From positions 64,575-128,574 of the forward strand of contig JANPYM010000022.1 of the NCBI GenBank assembly GCA_025890175.1: a stretch of 64,000 nucleotides of DNA, read 5' to 3'. Of the stretch, positions 37,665 through 48,226 are shown piece by piece (the stretch's first letter is position 1; every line of letters begins with the position of its first letter). The notes below the pieces were generated by a model. That model ran no database searches. It was not told the DNA's origin and was given only the letters and a program-made list of their open reading frames with translations. Source of the stretch: Ciborinia camelliae (lineage: Eukaryota; Ascomycota; Leotiomycetes; Helotiales; Sclerotiniaceae). The position numbers and the translations under genes are program-made.

Positions 37665-39260
37665 GAAGGAAAGCCTGGGAGTGAGTGACTCAACTCACTC
37701 ATCACCTTATGCTCTCCTTGTATCACTGTACTTTTTTTTACTTCGTTGGAACTCTGCTCTAGCTTGTATGGGCTTGGGTATACGTTTTTGAATGTTCTCT
37801 TATGGCGAAGAGCTTCATTTCACTACTTCTCAGTCTTTCCCCTTCATTTGTTTCTTCTTGTGTCTGCCATTGGCAAATGAGTCGTCCAAGATCCACAAAA
37901 TTCAAAAATGGTGACGTAAAGCAGAACAATTGTGGAAATTTGACCGTCCTTCCTTCCTTCCTTATTCTCCAACTAATCACCGCCAAAGTCTCTGGTTCGC
38001 ACCTTCTCCATAGAGGAAAGCTCTGGCGACACAATTTCGCATATTTTCAAATCCGTTGAAATCCCATCTCAACCTAAAAAATCATCCCTACCAGGCTACC
38101 ACCGATTGCGTGTCTTCTCACTGCCACCTATCACTGGCTCCCATCGGATTAGACCTACCAACTGAAGTATTATACTCTCGTGGCTGAGCTCAATTCACCT
38201 TCGCTACCCTCTGCAGTTCCCCTTTGGGAAAATCCTTCCTTTAACTTTCAACTTACCCACCCTGACTTCCCACTTTATAATCCATCTCAAGTCACTCAAA
38301 ACTCCTGTCTCGCTTCTTTGTCATGTCTTTATGATATTCTGAGAGGCTTTTCTTGAATGATTGACATCAAAGTATCAGCAGTAGCGCTCTCTCAATCATA
38401 CAAACTACCAGTTGTGGACAAATCCTTTTATGTACTTGAGATTTCTACATTTACACTGCACTAGCAATATTTGAATTAATCTTTCAATTCATATATCTTA
38501 TAAGGATTTAGACCAGACCCCCATCAATGTATCAGTAGCAGTGTTCATTCAATCATACAAACAGCCATTGTGGACAAATATTTTTATTTACTTGAGATAT
38601 CTGTATTTGCCCTGCACCAGAAATATTTGAATCAATCTAAGGTATATAACTTGTAGTCAAAAGGTCCAGTCAATACCTAGGTCAAAGCTTTCTTGTTGTG
38701 GATAATATCTGTCAAGGCCAGTAACAACCAATATTTTACCCCTTCGGTTAATTCCCCCTTCACCATTTACACGAGATAGAGTTCTAACACACATTCTTCA
38801 AAGCAATCAATGTTCAACCATACCTCCCCTTGCCTTCTTTCTTTAATTCACATCACTCTCCTGCCTCTGCCCATAACACCTGTTTTGTAATCTTATTTGA
38901 ACAACCCCATCTAATATCTGCCCGCATAGCCTCGATGTGGATACTTTTCATCTGCTATCTTTGACTTGACTTGACCTCAAGGTAATCAACTGGATAACCC
39001 TAGACCCACGTAGGCCCCACGTCCTCTCAACAACAGCTCATCTTAATTACAGGTCATTCACAAGAATCAGGCTATCTTAAGGAAGGCTAGTCTCAAAAAG
39101 GTTGGCGTCTTTCAAGTTTCTTGGGAACCTATCTTACCTCCATCTTCCCCTTCCCAATTTGATTTCTTTTCAGCATCAACATCACAACGACAACCTTATT
39201 TCTGATCTCTAGTAATACATCTTTTGTTTGTAATTTTTACCAGACTCAATTTAGTTCATC
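37665..39260. other. Intergenic, likely long 5' region of the zinc-finger gene
   Basis: It has pyrimidine-rich DNA, one ACCTAGGT palindrome (38675-38682) and an imperfect direct duplication (separate entry). The stretch 39100-39260, CT-rich and free of good frames, is a plausible leader of the zinc-finger gene. Confidence 0.5.
38364..38641. repeat. Imperfect direct duplication of about 120 bp
   Basis: Block 38364-38485 (ATCAAAGTATCAGCAGTAGC...TATTTGAATTAATC) recurs at 38522-38641 (ATCAATGTATCAGTAGCAGT...TATTTGAATCAATC). Shared stretches include CAATCATACAAAC, TTGTGGACAAAT and TACTTGAGAT. Period is near 155-158 bp with a short spacer. Confidence 0.85.
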
Positions 39261-42200
39261 ATGTCTACAGCTACAAGCGGTACTCAACTCCATGAATGCT
39301 CCCACCCCAGATGTTCTAAGAAATACGCCACAAACTATGGTTTGGTAAATCATAGGAGAACGCACTTTAAGGATGATCAGAAGCCTTTTACGTGTCCATT
39401 TCCTGGTTGTTTAAGAAGATACACAAGAAAGGATGGTGTCAACTATCACTTTGGTTTTGTACATGGAGATCAATCAACTTGGTCTCGTTGCTCTTATCCT
39501 GGCTGTAATAGAAAGTTTTTCGAACTTAGAAAACTGAAATTACATAAGGCTGAGCATGGTATTTATCACTGTACGGTCACTTCTTGTGAATATATAGGCT
39601 TTAGTGAAGATGATCTTGTTGCTCATCAGTTCGTAAGTGGTTTATCAGAGTCCTTCCCACACAAAGTTGCTAATGCATCTTCAAGAACCAACACAATCAA
39701 GGAGGACGACTATACAAAGCCCGTATTGCACACGAAAAAAAAACCAAGCTGGCTGCTCAGGTTTCAACTCAAGGTCTTGCGCAAGAAAGAGCTTTGAAAA
39801 TCGCAGCAGATCATGAAGCGAAACTTGATACCATGGCCAATGATGCTCGGAAGACCGGAGGTAAGATTTCCCACAAACCTTTCTTTTAATCTATTCCTAT
39901 GGAAATCTACAAAATCCTTTCCTTCCCTCCTTCCTTGCTTGTTTCTTTCTTTCCTTCCTCCAACAACAACAACAACAACAACCACTTTTTAATTGTCTTT
40001 GTTCTGGTTGATCAATAATTGTACAAAATGGAAGACAACGGAGATATTAATTACAGTGGTTTAGTTTCTGATACAAACGTAGGACAACAAGTTTCTGCTT
40101 CTGCTTCCGCTTCTACCAGTCAAGGTCAACAGGCCTCTGCTTATCATAGTAATTATGGCACTATGGATTTTGGCCATGTTGCTCGTCGTCACCTGGCCAG
40201 TCTTAATCCATATAACCAAGATGCTTCTGATGGCTCTGACGCTTCTGATCTTGATAATAATCAAAGATCAATTGCTCAAAACAAGACTGAAAGAGATTCC
40301 GATTATTTAGGAGATGATATGGTATGTTTTGATTCCTTTCCTTTCCTTTCCTTTCCTTTCCTTTCCTTTCCTTTCCTTTCCTTTCCTTTCCTTTCCTTTT
40401 CTTCATATACCTTCAAATATTTGTTGGTTGATTCCTCCACTCAATCTTGGACATTCAATATTGCACAATATTGCACAATCATACGGTCCATTCAACCTTG
40501 CACATTGAACATACAATATTCAAGATTGAATACGTTCAATTTCAATGTGCAAGGTTAAATATATGGAAGAATAATGGTTCGATCTTTTTATCCTATCATT
40601 AAATTTCATAATCCATTCTTCTGTTTCACCTTCGATCCTTCCTTTTCTGCACCAACCGTTTTGTACACGAGCATATAGCTAATTAAATATCTACAGTCTG
40701 CCAGTATGGATGGTTTAAACGCTCAAAAAGCTACCACTCCAACCCAATCCGCTTCTTCTCATTCTGTCGCTGTAGAAGATACTCGAAATCGCGATCTCCT
40801 TCCAAGACCGTACAATCAACCTCAGATTCCCCTTCCACGCCACGTAGCTAGTACAGGAGCTAGTATTGCTCGTCCAAGTACTACTGTTTCAGCTACTTCT
40901 TCTGGCAATTCTTCTATCCCTCCTACACGTCGCCCAGTCAATACTCAACGTGCAGAAGGTACTGCTTCAATTGTTACTCGTCCAAGTATGCGTCGCACAA
41001 ATCTTCCTCCTCCTGCTTTGGGTCGCGCACGAGAATCTAGTCGTCTTAGCCCTCCTCCTGCCAGAAACCATCGATCTGCTAATCTTTCTGCCTCTGCAAA
41101 CTCTATTCTGGCTCGCAATGCTTCTGCCAGCTCGGCCAGCATGACTGGAGCTTCTCGTACCCCAGGGCCTCATTTCTCCGACCCCAATTATACCAAGTTG
41201 AAGTCCAAATTCCAAGCCCGACAAGCAAAATCTTCTAGTCTTGGTTCTTCTTCTTTGGATTCCGATGATGATTATGATGATGATGATGACAAAGAGGAAG
41301 GTCTTTTTGTATCACCATCAGATGCAGACAGAAACCAAGCTGCCGGTACCGGCTCTGGCTCCCGCGTCTTGGGTGTTCGAGGTTTTGCCAATCTGCCATT
41401 GCCTAGAGATCAAGACTCTGATGAGGAAGATCTAAGACCAAGTCATGTCTTGAAGCAGGAACGTCGTGCCGCTGCTGCTGCTGCTGCTGGTAAACCAGCT
41501 AGACCTGACAATGCGAGAGATAGATTTGGAAGACTCTATACGGCTGATGGCCATGACAGAACTATGAGTCTTGGTCATATGCATGGTGCTAGAGTTTCCT
41601 TGGGTAATTTGGGTAAAGCTGAGAAGCCCAAGAAAGTTGGAAAGGTTACTGCTAGATCAGCTTCAGCTCGTACAAGTGATTCAGATGATGATTTTCATGA
41701 TAGCGGAATGAGCGTAAGTTAACTATCCTAATCTATTTTATTCTCTTCTACTTGAATATATACTGATGTATCACAGTCATCTGGTGACTCCTTTGAAGGA
41801 ACCTCTGGTCCTGGTCGTCGTTCCACACATCAAGACAACCGTGGTCTCTCCACCGATCCTCGTCGTTCCTCTGCCACCAACGCAGCCCCTCCAAGAACTC
41901 CTTCTCCCCAAACCGAATACTTCCCGTATCAGGTATACGGTCCAGATCTCTTGTCTCCACCTCCATCCTACCTCATCAAGTCTCCTGGTGTTATCGACCG
42001 TCGCCTCCCATACGTTGATCGTTCAGACGATTCATTCCTTCCTGATGCTGCCACCGTCAAAACTGGGGATCTTTTCGATGCCGATGATGTCCACTTCACC
42101 TTCAAGGGACCAAGTGCTCGTGACATAGAGGTTCAAAAGCGTCTTGATGCAGAGAAAGAAGCAATGAGAGCCAATGCATACGGTTCTGGATTCCGCGCTC

Positions 42201-42592
42201 CAATGCACTTTGATACCTGCCCATACACTGCACCAATCAACCGCAGCGAACGTGCTGCTTGGATTGCAGAGAGATTGCGTCTTGATGCCGAAGAACGTCG
42301 TGGTGATGGTTTCGAAGATGTCGAGAGATTGTTGGGAATGGATCGTGACGTCAATCGTCACACCGCTGCTAATGCCGCTGCTGGCATGACTCAAGGTCCT
42401 GGTTCCTCTGCTGCCGCTGGAAGCAAGGGAAAGAAAGCAACTTGCGCGGGCCCAGCCCGTGTCAAGAGAAAGTACATCTGGAAGGACCAAGAGATGAAGA
42501 ACAAGCGTCGTCGTGGCGGCGTGGCTGCTGGTCGTGTGGGCACTCGGACAGCTGCTCGTGGGGGGGGCAGCCCAAATCGATGGTACAGATGA
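39261..42592 (+). CDS. C2H2 zinc-finger protein with long disordered tail
   Basis: Exons are 39261-39632, 39686-39860, 40035-40321, 40697-41713 and 41777-42592 (888 residues); phases agree at every junction. The N-terminus has C2H2 fingers of TFIIIA type: CSHPRCSKKYATN...HRRTH, CPFPGCLRRYTRK...HFGFVH, CSYPGCNRKFFELRKLKLHKAEH, and a fourth, irregular CTVTSC...H. Exon 2 is an Ala/Lys-rich helix. The rest is low-complexity (Ser, Ala, Pro, Asp runs), then a conserved-looking block (DDVHFTFKGPSARDIEVQKR, FDTCPYTAPINRSERAAWIAERL) and a basic patch (KNKRRRGG). A nuclear DNA-binding regulator is likely. The reading frame ends at 42592, 25 bases after a run of eight G; the +1-shifted frame stays open with matching codon bias to 42797. 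Confidence 0.8.
39960..39983 (+). repeat. CAA trinucleotide run in intron 2 of the zinc-finger gene
   Basis: Seven CAA/ACA units in tandem lie within the 39861-40034 intron, next to a T/C-rich tract. Confidence 0.8.
40335..40399 (+). repeat. CCTTT pentanucleotide array in intron 3
   Basis: Thirteen near-perfect copies sit inside the 375-nt intron 40322-40696. The array is pyrimidine-rich on the coding strand. Reading through it would add FPFLS repeats, but the GTATGT donor just before it and the frame argue that it is spliced out. Confidence 0.93.
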
Positions 42593-42797
42593 GCGTGCCG
42601 GTGCTCGGGCTGGTCCCGGTGCAATGGCACCTAATCTTGTACCTCGTGCTCCTGCTCCTTCGGTTGTTGCTGGTGGCGTAGCCGGCGTTGGTCTTGCCGA
42701 GACCGCTGTTGTTGCTGGTGGTGGAAGGGTAACCACCACCGTTGCGCTTGAGCACAACAACAGCACTCGTGCATTTCCACGTCGTGCTAGTTTTTAA
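42593..42797 (+). other. Shifted-frame coding continuation of the zinc-finger gene
   Basis: In the frame one base off the annotated end, sequence from about 42558 to the TAA at 42795-42797 reads as a 70-80 residue Ala/Gly/Val/Pro-rich tail with GCT, GGT and CGT codons like those upstream. The switch point is the G8 run at 42559-42566. Removing one G would join the frames. Either the assembly has an extra base or this strain has a truncating slip. Confidence 0.7.
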
Positions 42798-42807
42798 CTT
42801 TTCGGTG

Positions 42808-42853
42808 TGGTGGTAGTGGTGGTGGTGGTGGTGGTGGTGCGGGGGGGGGGCTT
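42808..42853 (+). repeat. GGT microsatellite ending in a G10 run
   Basis: A GTGGTGGT array runs directly into about ten G, 10 bases after the shifted-frame stop. Such G-rich DNA could fold into a quadruplex and is prone to sequencing slips. Confidence 0.85.
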
Positions 42854-43109
42854 TTGATAGATGGGGGAGGTAGCAGAGAATAGCTCTGCAGATAGTTAAC
42901 AGTAATCTAAAACTGTATTTTATTACAAACTTTCATGTCGTTGCTGCTCGTGAATGTTATGAATGATTGATTTTTACTGTGTATGATGGGATTTACTATT
43001 GATTTTGTGTGGCTTGGGCCATGTTTGATGGTCTTTGGTGAGTTCTTGTTGTCAATTTGGGGGCTTTATGTTCACTTTTGAAGGTTTGTGAGAGGGATTT
43101 CATGATGAT

Positions 43110-44035
43110 AATGTATGTTGAGATGACTTGATGCACGAAAAATAGGTACTTGGACGAAAAAGAAGCTCAAATGAACGGTGAAATAGGCACATAGCGAGAA
43201 AATGGTGCGTGGAAATGAATGAAAGACCTATGAAGTGTATCAGATTTCATCAAAATGAAGAGAAACGAGTTCAAAAATAGGCACTTAGAGAAAAAACACT
43301 GAAAGGAAATGAATGAAACCCTCATGAAATGCAACATAATGAAGAGACATCAGTTAAAAAATAGGTACTTGGTGAGAAAAAAAGCTCAAATGAATGGTGC
43401 AATGGGTACATATAGAGAAAATAGTGCGTGAAAATGAATGGAAGACCCATGAAATGCGTCGGAATGAAGAGAAATGAAGGGAAAATGGGCACTTGGAGAG
43501 AAAATTCCGAGTGGAAATGGATGAAAGACTCATGAAATGCATCGAAATGTAGGTAAAATGAGTGATATGAGTGATGACATGAATCGAAATGAGTCTAAAA
43601 TGAAGGAAAAAATGCCCAAATGAAGAAAATATTCGATGAAAATGAATGAAAGACCTATGAAATGCGTAGAAATGCATTAAAATGAACGTAAAATGAACGA
43701 TACAATGTCAAAAACATGATGAAATGTATTATAATGAGTCCAAAATGCATGGAAAATGAAGCCAAAAATGGGTAGTTTGAGAAAATATTGGATAAAAATG
43801 AATGAAAGACCGATGATTTGGGGGTAAAAAGGGACTTGGATAAAATAAAATTGTTCAAAATGCAATGAAATGCAATGAAATGCAGTGAAATGCAGTGAAA
43901 TGACTGAAAATGAAGGCAAAAAAGCCTACTTAGAGAGAAAAATGACCTAAAATGAAGGGAAAAATGGGTAGTTAGAGAAAATTTTAGAGGGGAAAATGAA
44001 TGAATGATGTATTGATGAAGGGTAAAAAAGGGGAA
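43110..44035. repeat. Degenerate minisatellite, ATGAATGAAAGACC type
   Basis: At least seven diverged units share a core AATGAATGAAAGACCYATGAAATGC (cores near 43213, 43304, 43432, 43511, 43638, 43795 and 43993), each followed by a GAATGAAGAGAAATGA-like stretch and often by AAATAGGCACTTRGAGAGAAAA. Spacing is 80-200 bp. No protein-coding frame is credible. Confidence 0.85.
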
Positions 44036-44069
44036 ATAGAGAGACTTTTTTGGGTTTGAGGTTCGGATG

Positions 44070-44760
44070 AGAGAGGAATGATTGTTGGGATTGGAGGGGG
44101 ATATTAGATGGTAGTGGATTGGAAGATTAGGATGGGAGTAAAGAATTGAGGATGGTGGAATAGGGGATTTGGAGACTATCGTCTGATGTTGTTTTATACT
44201 TAGATAGTAGTTACTTAATTGTTGAAGTTGGATTATGATATTAGAGGCTAAAGGATTAGAAGATTGGGATGAGAGTGTATATGTAGGAAAAAAGTTATAG
44301 GGGATTTAAGGGACTATTGTTTGATGTTTTGGTATAGAGTGATTGTAGATGGTTAATTGTTGGAATACGATTGGGAGATTAAAGAGTAGAGGGTTAGAAA
44401 ATTGGAATGATAGGGATTAAGCGAGAAAGGAATAATGAGAGATCAAAGGACTATCGTCTGATATAGTTTTCTAATTAGACTATATGTATTTAATTATATG
44501 AATTAGATGTAATTATTAAAAGGTAAAGAATTTGAAAATTAAGATGAGATTAAACAAGTAAGGAAGGAGCAATAAATAATTAAAGAACTATCGTCTGATA
44601 TAGTTTTATAATTAGATGCTTCTTATTGAATTGTTTAAGTTAGAATAACAGATTAAAGTGTAAATAATTAGAAAACTAAGATGATATAGTAAAATTAAAA
44701 AGGAGGCAATAGGTGATTAAAGAACTATTATCTGATATAATGTGAAAATTAAGTAATTGT
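44070..44760. repeat. 137-bp tandem satellite, about five units
   Basis: The marker GACTATCGTCTGATRTWGTTTT starts at 44174, 44312, 44449, 44586 and 44723, spacings of 138, 137, 137 and 137. Between markers, each unit has TTAATTGTT(G), GATTAGAAGATTGGGATGAGA-like and AATAAGGGATTAAAG-like blocks. Units become more AT-rich from left to right. A related single unit is at 47309-47385. Confidence 0.93.
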
Positions 44761-44799
44761 TAAGAGTATAACTCTAACTAGAGTATGTGGAAAGCATAG

Positions 44800-44944
44800 T
44801 GTTGGATAAATCACGTGCCTACTGCACGCAAGCACGGCGCTAGCATGCGCTAGCGGGCTTATATAGTCCATCTATAGCATAGTTTTTAGAACTTCGAGCC
44901 AAATACACTGCATACTATAGTACATTTGTTCTCCATCACCAACA
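44800..44944 (+). mobile_element. Solo LTR-like element (family 1), 145 bp, TSD CATAG
   Basis: It starts TGTTGG and ends CCAACA, the terminal inverted repeat usual for LTRs, and is flanked by a perfect 5-bp duplication CATAG (44795-44799 and 44945-44949). It contains a GCTAGC-rich palindromic core and TTATATAGTCC, a possible TATA box. No internal retroelement genes lie beside it, so it is a solo LTR or a TRIM-like element. Confidence 0.85.
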
Positions 44945-45328
44945 CATAGGGTTGGATTACTTGTAGGAATTATAGAATACAATTCCTACAAGGGTAGCCG
45001 CGCCCGTGCTACGCGCTACGCTAAGCTATTTATGTACATAAGAACCGGAAGCGCTCCGCGCTTCAACAGTAATGAGTATTGTTAATGTTGGTATTACCAT
45101 GGGGGTGATCACCATGTATAGTATATATGTAATACTTTTTGTTGGTTCGGTTACTCGGTGGAAGGTAGACAGACTGCTTATCAATAGATTTTGAAAGTGT
45201 ATAGTAGAAAGCATGTTGTATTGAGCGTACGTAGTACGCGATACTTTTCTGTTGATGATGTTTTATTAAGAGTTCTGTTGGTATCACTATGGGTGATGAA
45301 GAAGATTATACTATACCTAGGTAGTATC
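44945..45328. mobile_element. Fragments of family 1 and other LTR-like DNA
   Basis: A perfect inverted repeat (CTTGTAGGAATT at 44960-44971, AATTCCTACAAG at 44980-44991) follows the solo LTR. Two truncated reversed copies of the family 1 end, TGTTGGTATYACYATGGG, begin at 45086 and 45276. The second is cut at 45328 by family 2. One ACCTAGGT palindrome is at 45315-45322. Confidence 0.65.
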
Positions 45329-45663
45329 TGTTGCGATACTAGTGAATCAGGCATATGGCACTAGGCATGCTAATGCGATCCATAAGCACCCCTTGTAGCA
45401 TTTAGCAAAATACATCAATCATTCATCATATTATCTTATTGAGTTCGTTTATATTAATATCATCATAATCGCACTGTCATGCACATCACCAAGGGCATAT
45501 GGAATGGAATGTAGGATCTGTAATCTGATAAAAGAACTATGCTGAAGAGGAAAGGATCCTCTTTAGAAGATCACCAACTAATATAGAGGGTGGTTACGTG
45601 ACTAGCTACATGGCATTCACTAGGCAGGGGCCCAGGCATGACACACACCAAGTAATTCCAACA
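45329..45663 (+). mobile_element. LTR-like element, family 2, copy A (335 bp)
   Basis: It starts TGTTGCGATACTAGTGAATC and ends AAGTAATTCCAACA. The first 150 bp and last 16 bp match copy B; an extra 165 bp lies between them. No target duplication is visible. It interrupts a family 1 fragment, so it arrived later. Confidence 0.7.
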
Positions 45664-46532
45664 TTGATCAATGGTATTACAGATCAGCTAGGTATTATTT
45701 GAAAAGGCTTTATTTGCAGATTCAGTATAGTGAAAACCAAAATAGCGGGAATCAGAGTAACGAAACTTTGCTTTTCTATTAAGGACATTGCTATAGGTGT
45801 TGTTATACGAATCAAGTGCTAAAGAATTTGATTTCAAACACAATGGGAATCAAAACAGTGGGAACCAAAAGAGTAAAGCTTTGTTTTCCTGCAACAAGCA
45901 TTGCTATATGATCATTTTCAAGAAAATTCGAAGTTTATTTCTACATCTATTACACATCCATCAGCTTTAGCTCAGCAATTTCAAGATGCGGATCTCTTTA
46001 TTAAGCCTTTTTTGCATCCCCTTCATTTTTTTAGATTTCAATCCCTTCTCTTTCTCAACTTCGACCCCCCACCTTTCTCGATTTCGATCTACTCTGTACT
46101 ACATTCCCTCAAAATGCACTCTACCAACAATCTTTTACACCCCTTACATTATCCCTACACTTATACGCTACTTTACACAATCCTACGCTTCGATTCTACA
46201 TCAACTACTTTACGTTTCAGCCTCAAAATCTTATTTCAACTTCAAGTTCGCCCAGTATAATTGAGACTCGTCTCTTCCTTGCTACTTTGGCGTAGTAGGG
46301 GGGGAACTGACATGCTAATCATTGTGTGAGACACTCATTCAGTGTCGTATAGTACGATTCCTATCGTCATGCAGGAAAGTCAGTAGTTGACTGATGGAAG
46401 AGGGGGTGTATAGGGTACAATAGCTAGAAATCAAGGCATATCAGGGTTATAAAGGCATAGCAGGGCATAGCAGGGTACAGCAGGGCAAGAGCTTTCTTCT
46501 ATATGTATTTAGCTTTTTCGAAGAGTTGCCAG
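45664..46532. other. Repeat-island DNA without gene
   Basis: It holds an imperfect direct duplication (AAACCAAAATAGCGGGAATCA...GACATTGCTATA, 45735-45796, and ATCAAAACAGTGGGAACCAAA...GCATTGCTATA, 45848-45908) and small GCATAGCAGGG repeats at 46455-46490. A 92-codon frame at 45986-46264 has a hydrophobic start but looks like chance in pyrimidine-rich DNA. Confidence 0.5.
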
Positions 46533-46703
46533 TGTTGCGATATTAGTGAATAAGGCATATGGCATTAGGTATATTAGTGCTATTTATAAGTGTATAAGGC
46601 CCTTGTAGTACTAGCATTTAGTAAAATACACTAATCATTCATTATATTATCTTATCAAGTTCGTTTATATTGACGTTGCTAATCATAGCAAGTAATTCCA
46701 ACA
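46533..46703 (+). mobile_element. LTR-like element, family 2, copy B (171 bp)
   Basis: It starts TGTTGCGATATTAGTGAATA and ends CAAGTAATTCCAACA. Differences from copy A are mainly C-to-T and G-to-A in copy B (GATAC/GATAT, CACTAGGCATGC/CATTAGGTATAT), the direction expected from repeat-induced point mutation. No clear target duplication is seen. Confidence 0.75.
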
Positions 46704-46854
46704 CTATATAAAGAATCACCTTAGCATAGCATTATAGGAATCAAGAATCATCATACATACACATAGCATAAAGTAAATTACACTTTGAACACACCAAGTT
46801 GATATCAACAGAATCTGTCGTTCTAGTAGCCGATTCGGGTGGTACCTGTAGCAG

Positions 46855-46925
46855 CTGAGAGAGGAGGTAGAGAGAGGAGGTAGAGAGAGGAGGTAGAGAG
46901 AGGAGGTAGAGAGAAGAGGTAGAGA
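46855..46925 (+). repeat. GAGAGGAGGTAGA 13-bp tandem array
   Basis: Five near-perfect 13-bp units are present, purine-only apart from the T. It lies inside a reversed copy of the dispersed element noted at 48640. Confidence 0.9.
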
Positions 46926-46969
46926 GGGGGAGAGTGGAAAATCAGATGGGAGCCCCCCCCTGCCTCCCT

Positions 46970-47040
46970 CCCGAATCAATCATTTGGACCACCGATTCGT
47001 TCGGTTGATTCGATTAGACTCATGCCCGCGTATTTTTAGC
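46970..47040 (-). repeat. Short dispersed element, copy 2 (reversed, end segment)
   Basis: The reverse complement reads CGCGGGCATGAGTCTAATCG then AATCAACCGAACGAATCGG, matching 48645-48705. The other end of the element (GCCGATTCGGGTGGTACC) is at 46829-46846. Confidence 0.6.
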
Positions 47041-47126
47041 GTTTTGGGAGCGTAAGTTTATCACTTCAAGTAAAAAAAACAAAAAAATGAAATGAGAGAT
47101 AATAAGTGAATGAGGGATAATAAGGG

Positions 47127-47308
47127 TGTTGGGATAATTATATGATATGGTACAGCAAGCGCCTACGGCTGCTGGATAGCTAACGTACGCGCTAACGGCA
47201 CGTATATATACGTACGATCTGTAGTATAGTATAGTCTAGAAAACAAGTCGAAATACAATACGAAGTCATAGTACTATTACGTCTTTACTGCCTATGGTGA
47301 TACCAACA
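47127..47308 (+). mobile_element. Solo LTR-like element (family 1), 182 bp, TSD AAGGG
   Basis: It starts TGTTGGGATAATTA and ends GGTGATACCAACA, with a perfect AAGGG duplication at 47122-47126 and 47309-47313. The flanks read as one 137-bp satellite-type unit when joined (GAGGGATAATAAGGG / ATTGAAGGACTATCATCTAATATAG), so it inserted into a satellite copy. Confidence 0.88.
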
Positions 47309-48154
47309 AAGGGATTGAAGGACTATCATCTAATATAGTATTGTAATTAGATAATATGTATTCGGGTGGTTAGACAAGACAATAATAGGATGGTCTTTTC
47401 GGAGCTTGCTTTGTTCATCTATAGAATGATCATTGCGTGTCCTATTGTTCGAAATAAATATCCAACAAAGCATCAAATGCTACGGGGAGGAGAAGGAAGT
47501 GTAGACGTGATAATCGTATTATGCTAAAATCTAATATCACTTTAGGAAAGATGATCGTAAGGGAGAGGAGCCTTTTAAGCTACAAAGCCCGATCCGCTTG
47601 AAGTGAAGTTATTCTGAAGTGGATGCCTAAAGCGTCCATTATGTACACGCTGTTAAGGACCAATATGACAGGTACGACTACATGACCTAGGTATATAGCC
47701 TCAAGATCGTACATAATAATCAATCAACCTCTCTACCCTACAACAAGAACCACCCCCTCAATGCTACAGTAGATAGCCGGATATAGCCTTGAAACAATCG
47801 GAATGAAAAATAAATAACGAGAAGATTACGATTTGAGAATGAAATTTAATTTTATCGAAAATCGATTCGATATTTTTTTATGCCTTTTCAAATTAGATCT
47901 TTAGTTTTTTACAATCTCTGTTGTTATAAAATGATTCTATGTACACCAGCTTAGCTCTCTAGTCACAACAATACAATATGTTCAACAATCTCAAATGTCG
48001 ATCGCGACAAAAAAGAAGGCTTGCAATTGATACAAGGGAGCAAGAAGATCAAACCGGGAACTAGAACCGCAGTCAGAAATTTGACTAACATGTCTCTTTT
48101 CAAGACTTAATCTTTATTGAGTTTGCGTGATACAACAAATATGTGAACAGTATC
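47309..48154. other. AT-rich island DNA
   Basis: It begins with the broken 137-bp satellite unit. One ACCTAGGT palindrome is at 47685-47692. T/A-rich sequence fills 47790-47945. No gene is seen before the tRNA. Confidence 0.5.
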
Positions 48155-48226
48155 CCTTCTATGGTGTAATGGTTAGCACGTCGGATTTTGATTCCGGAGA
48201 TATTGGTTCGATTCCTATTAGAAGGT
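48155..48226 (+). tRNA. tRNA-Gln (UUG)
   Basis: A 7-bp acceptor stem (CCTTCTA/TAGAAGG), D-arm, anticodon stem TCGGA/TCCGG with loop TTTTGAT (anticodon TTG) and T-loop TTCGATT are all present, without intron. The T-stem (ATTGG/CCTAT) has one T-T mismatch at its third pair, so the gene may be weakened. Sequence otherwise matches fungal tRNA-Gln. Confidence 0.9.

Noticed and set aside
40019..40558. Reading frame through the CCTTT array as a protein
   Set aside because: A GTATGT donor precedes the array and a CTACAG acceptor follows in the right phase, so it is an intron.
42032..42766. 244-codon antisense frame over the zinc-finger gene end
   Set aside because: Ala/Thr/Pro-rich shadow of GC-biased third positions; splice-joined plus-strand exons explain the region.
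43354..43919. Minus-strand frames rich in Phe/His/Ser
   Set aside because: They are shadows of the degenerate minisatellite.
45986..46264. 92-codon frame with signal-peptide-like start
   Set aside because: It lies in pyrimidine-rich repeat DNA, has no cysteine pattern or codon bias of the real genes here and no intron signals.
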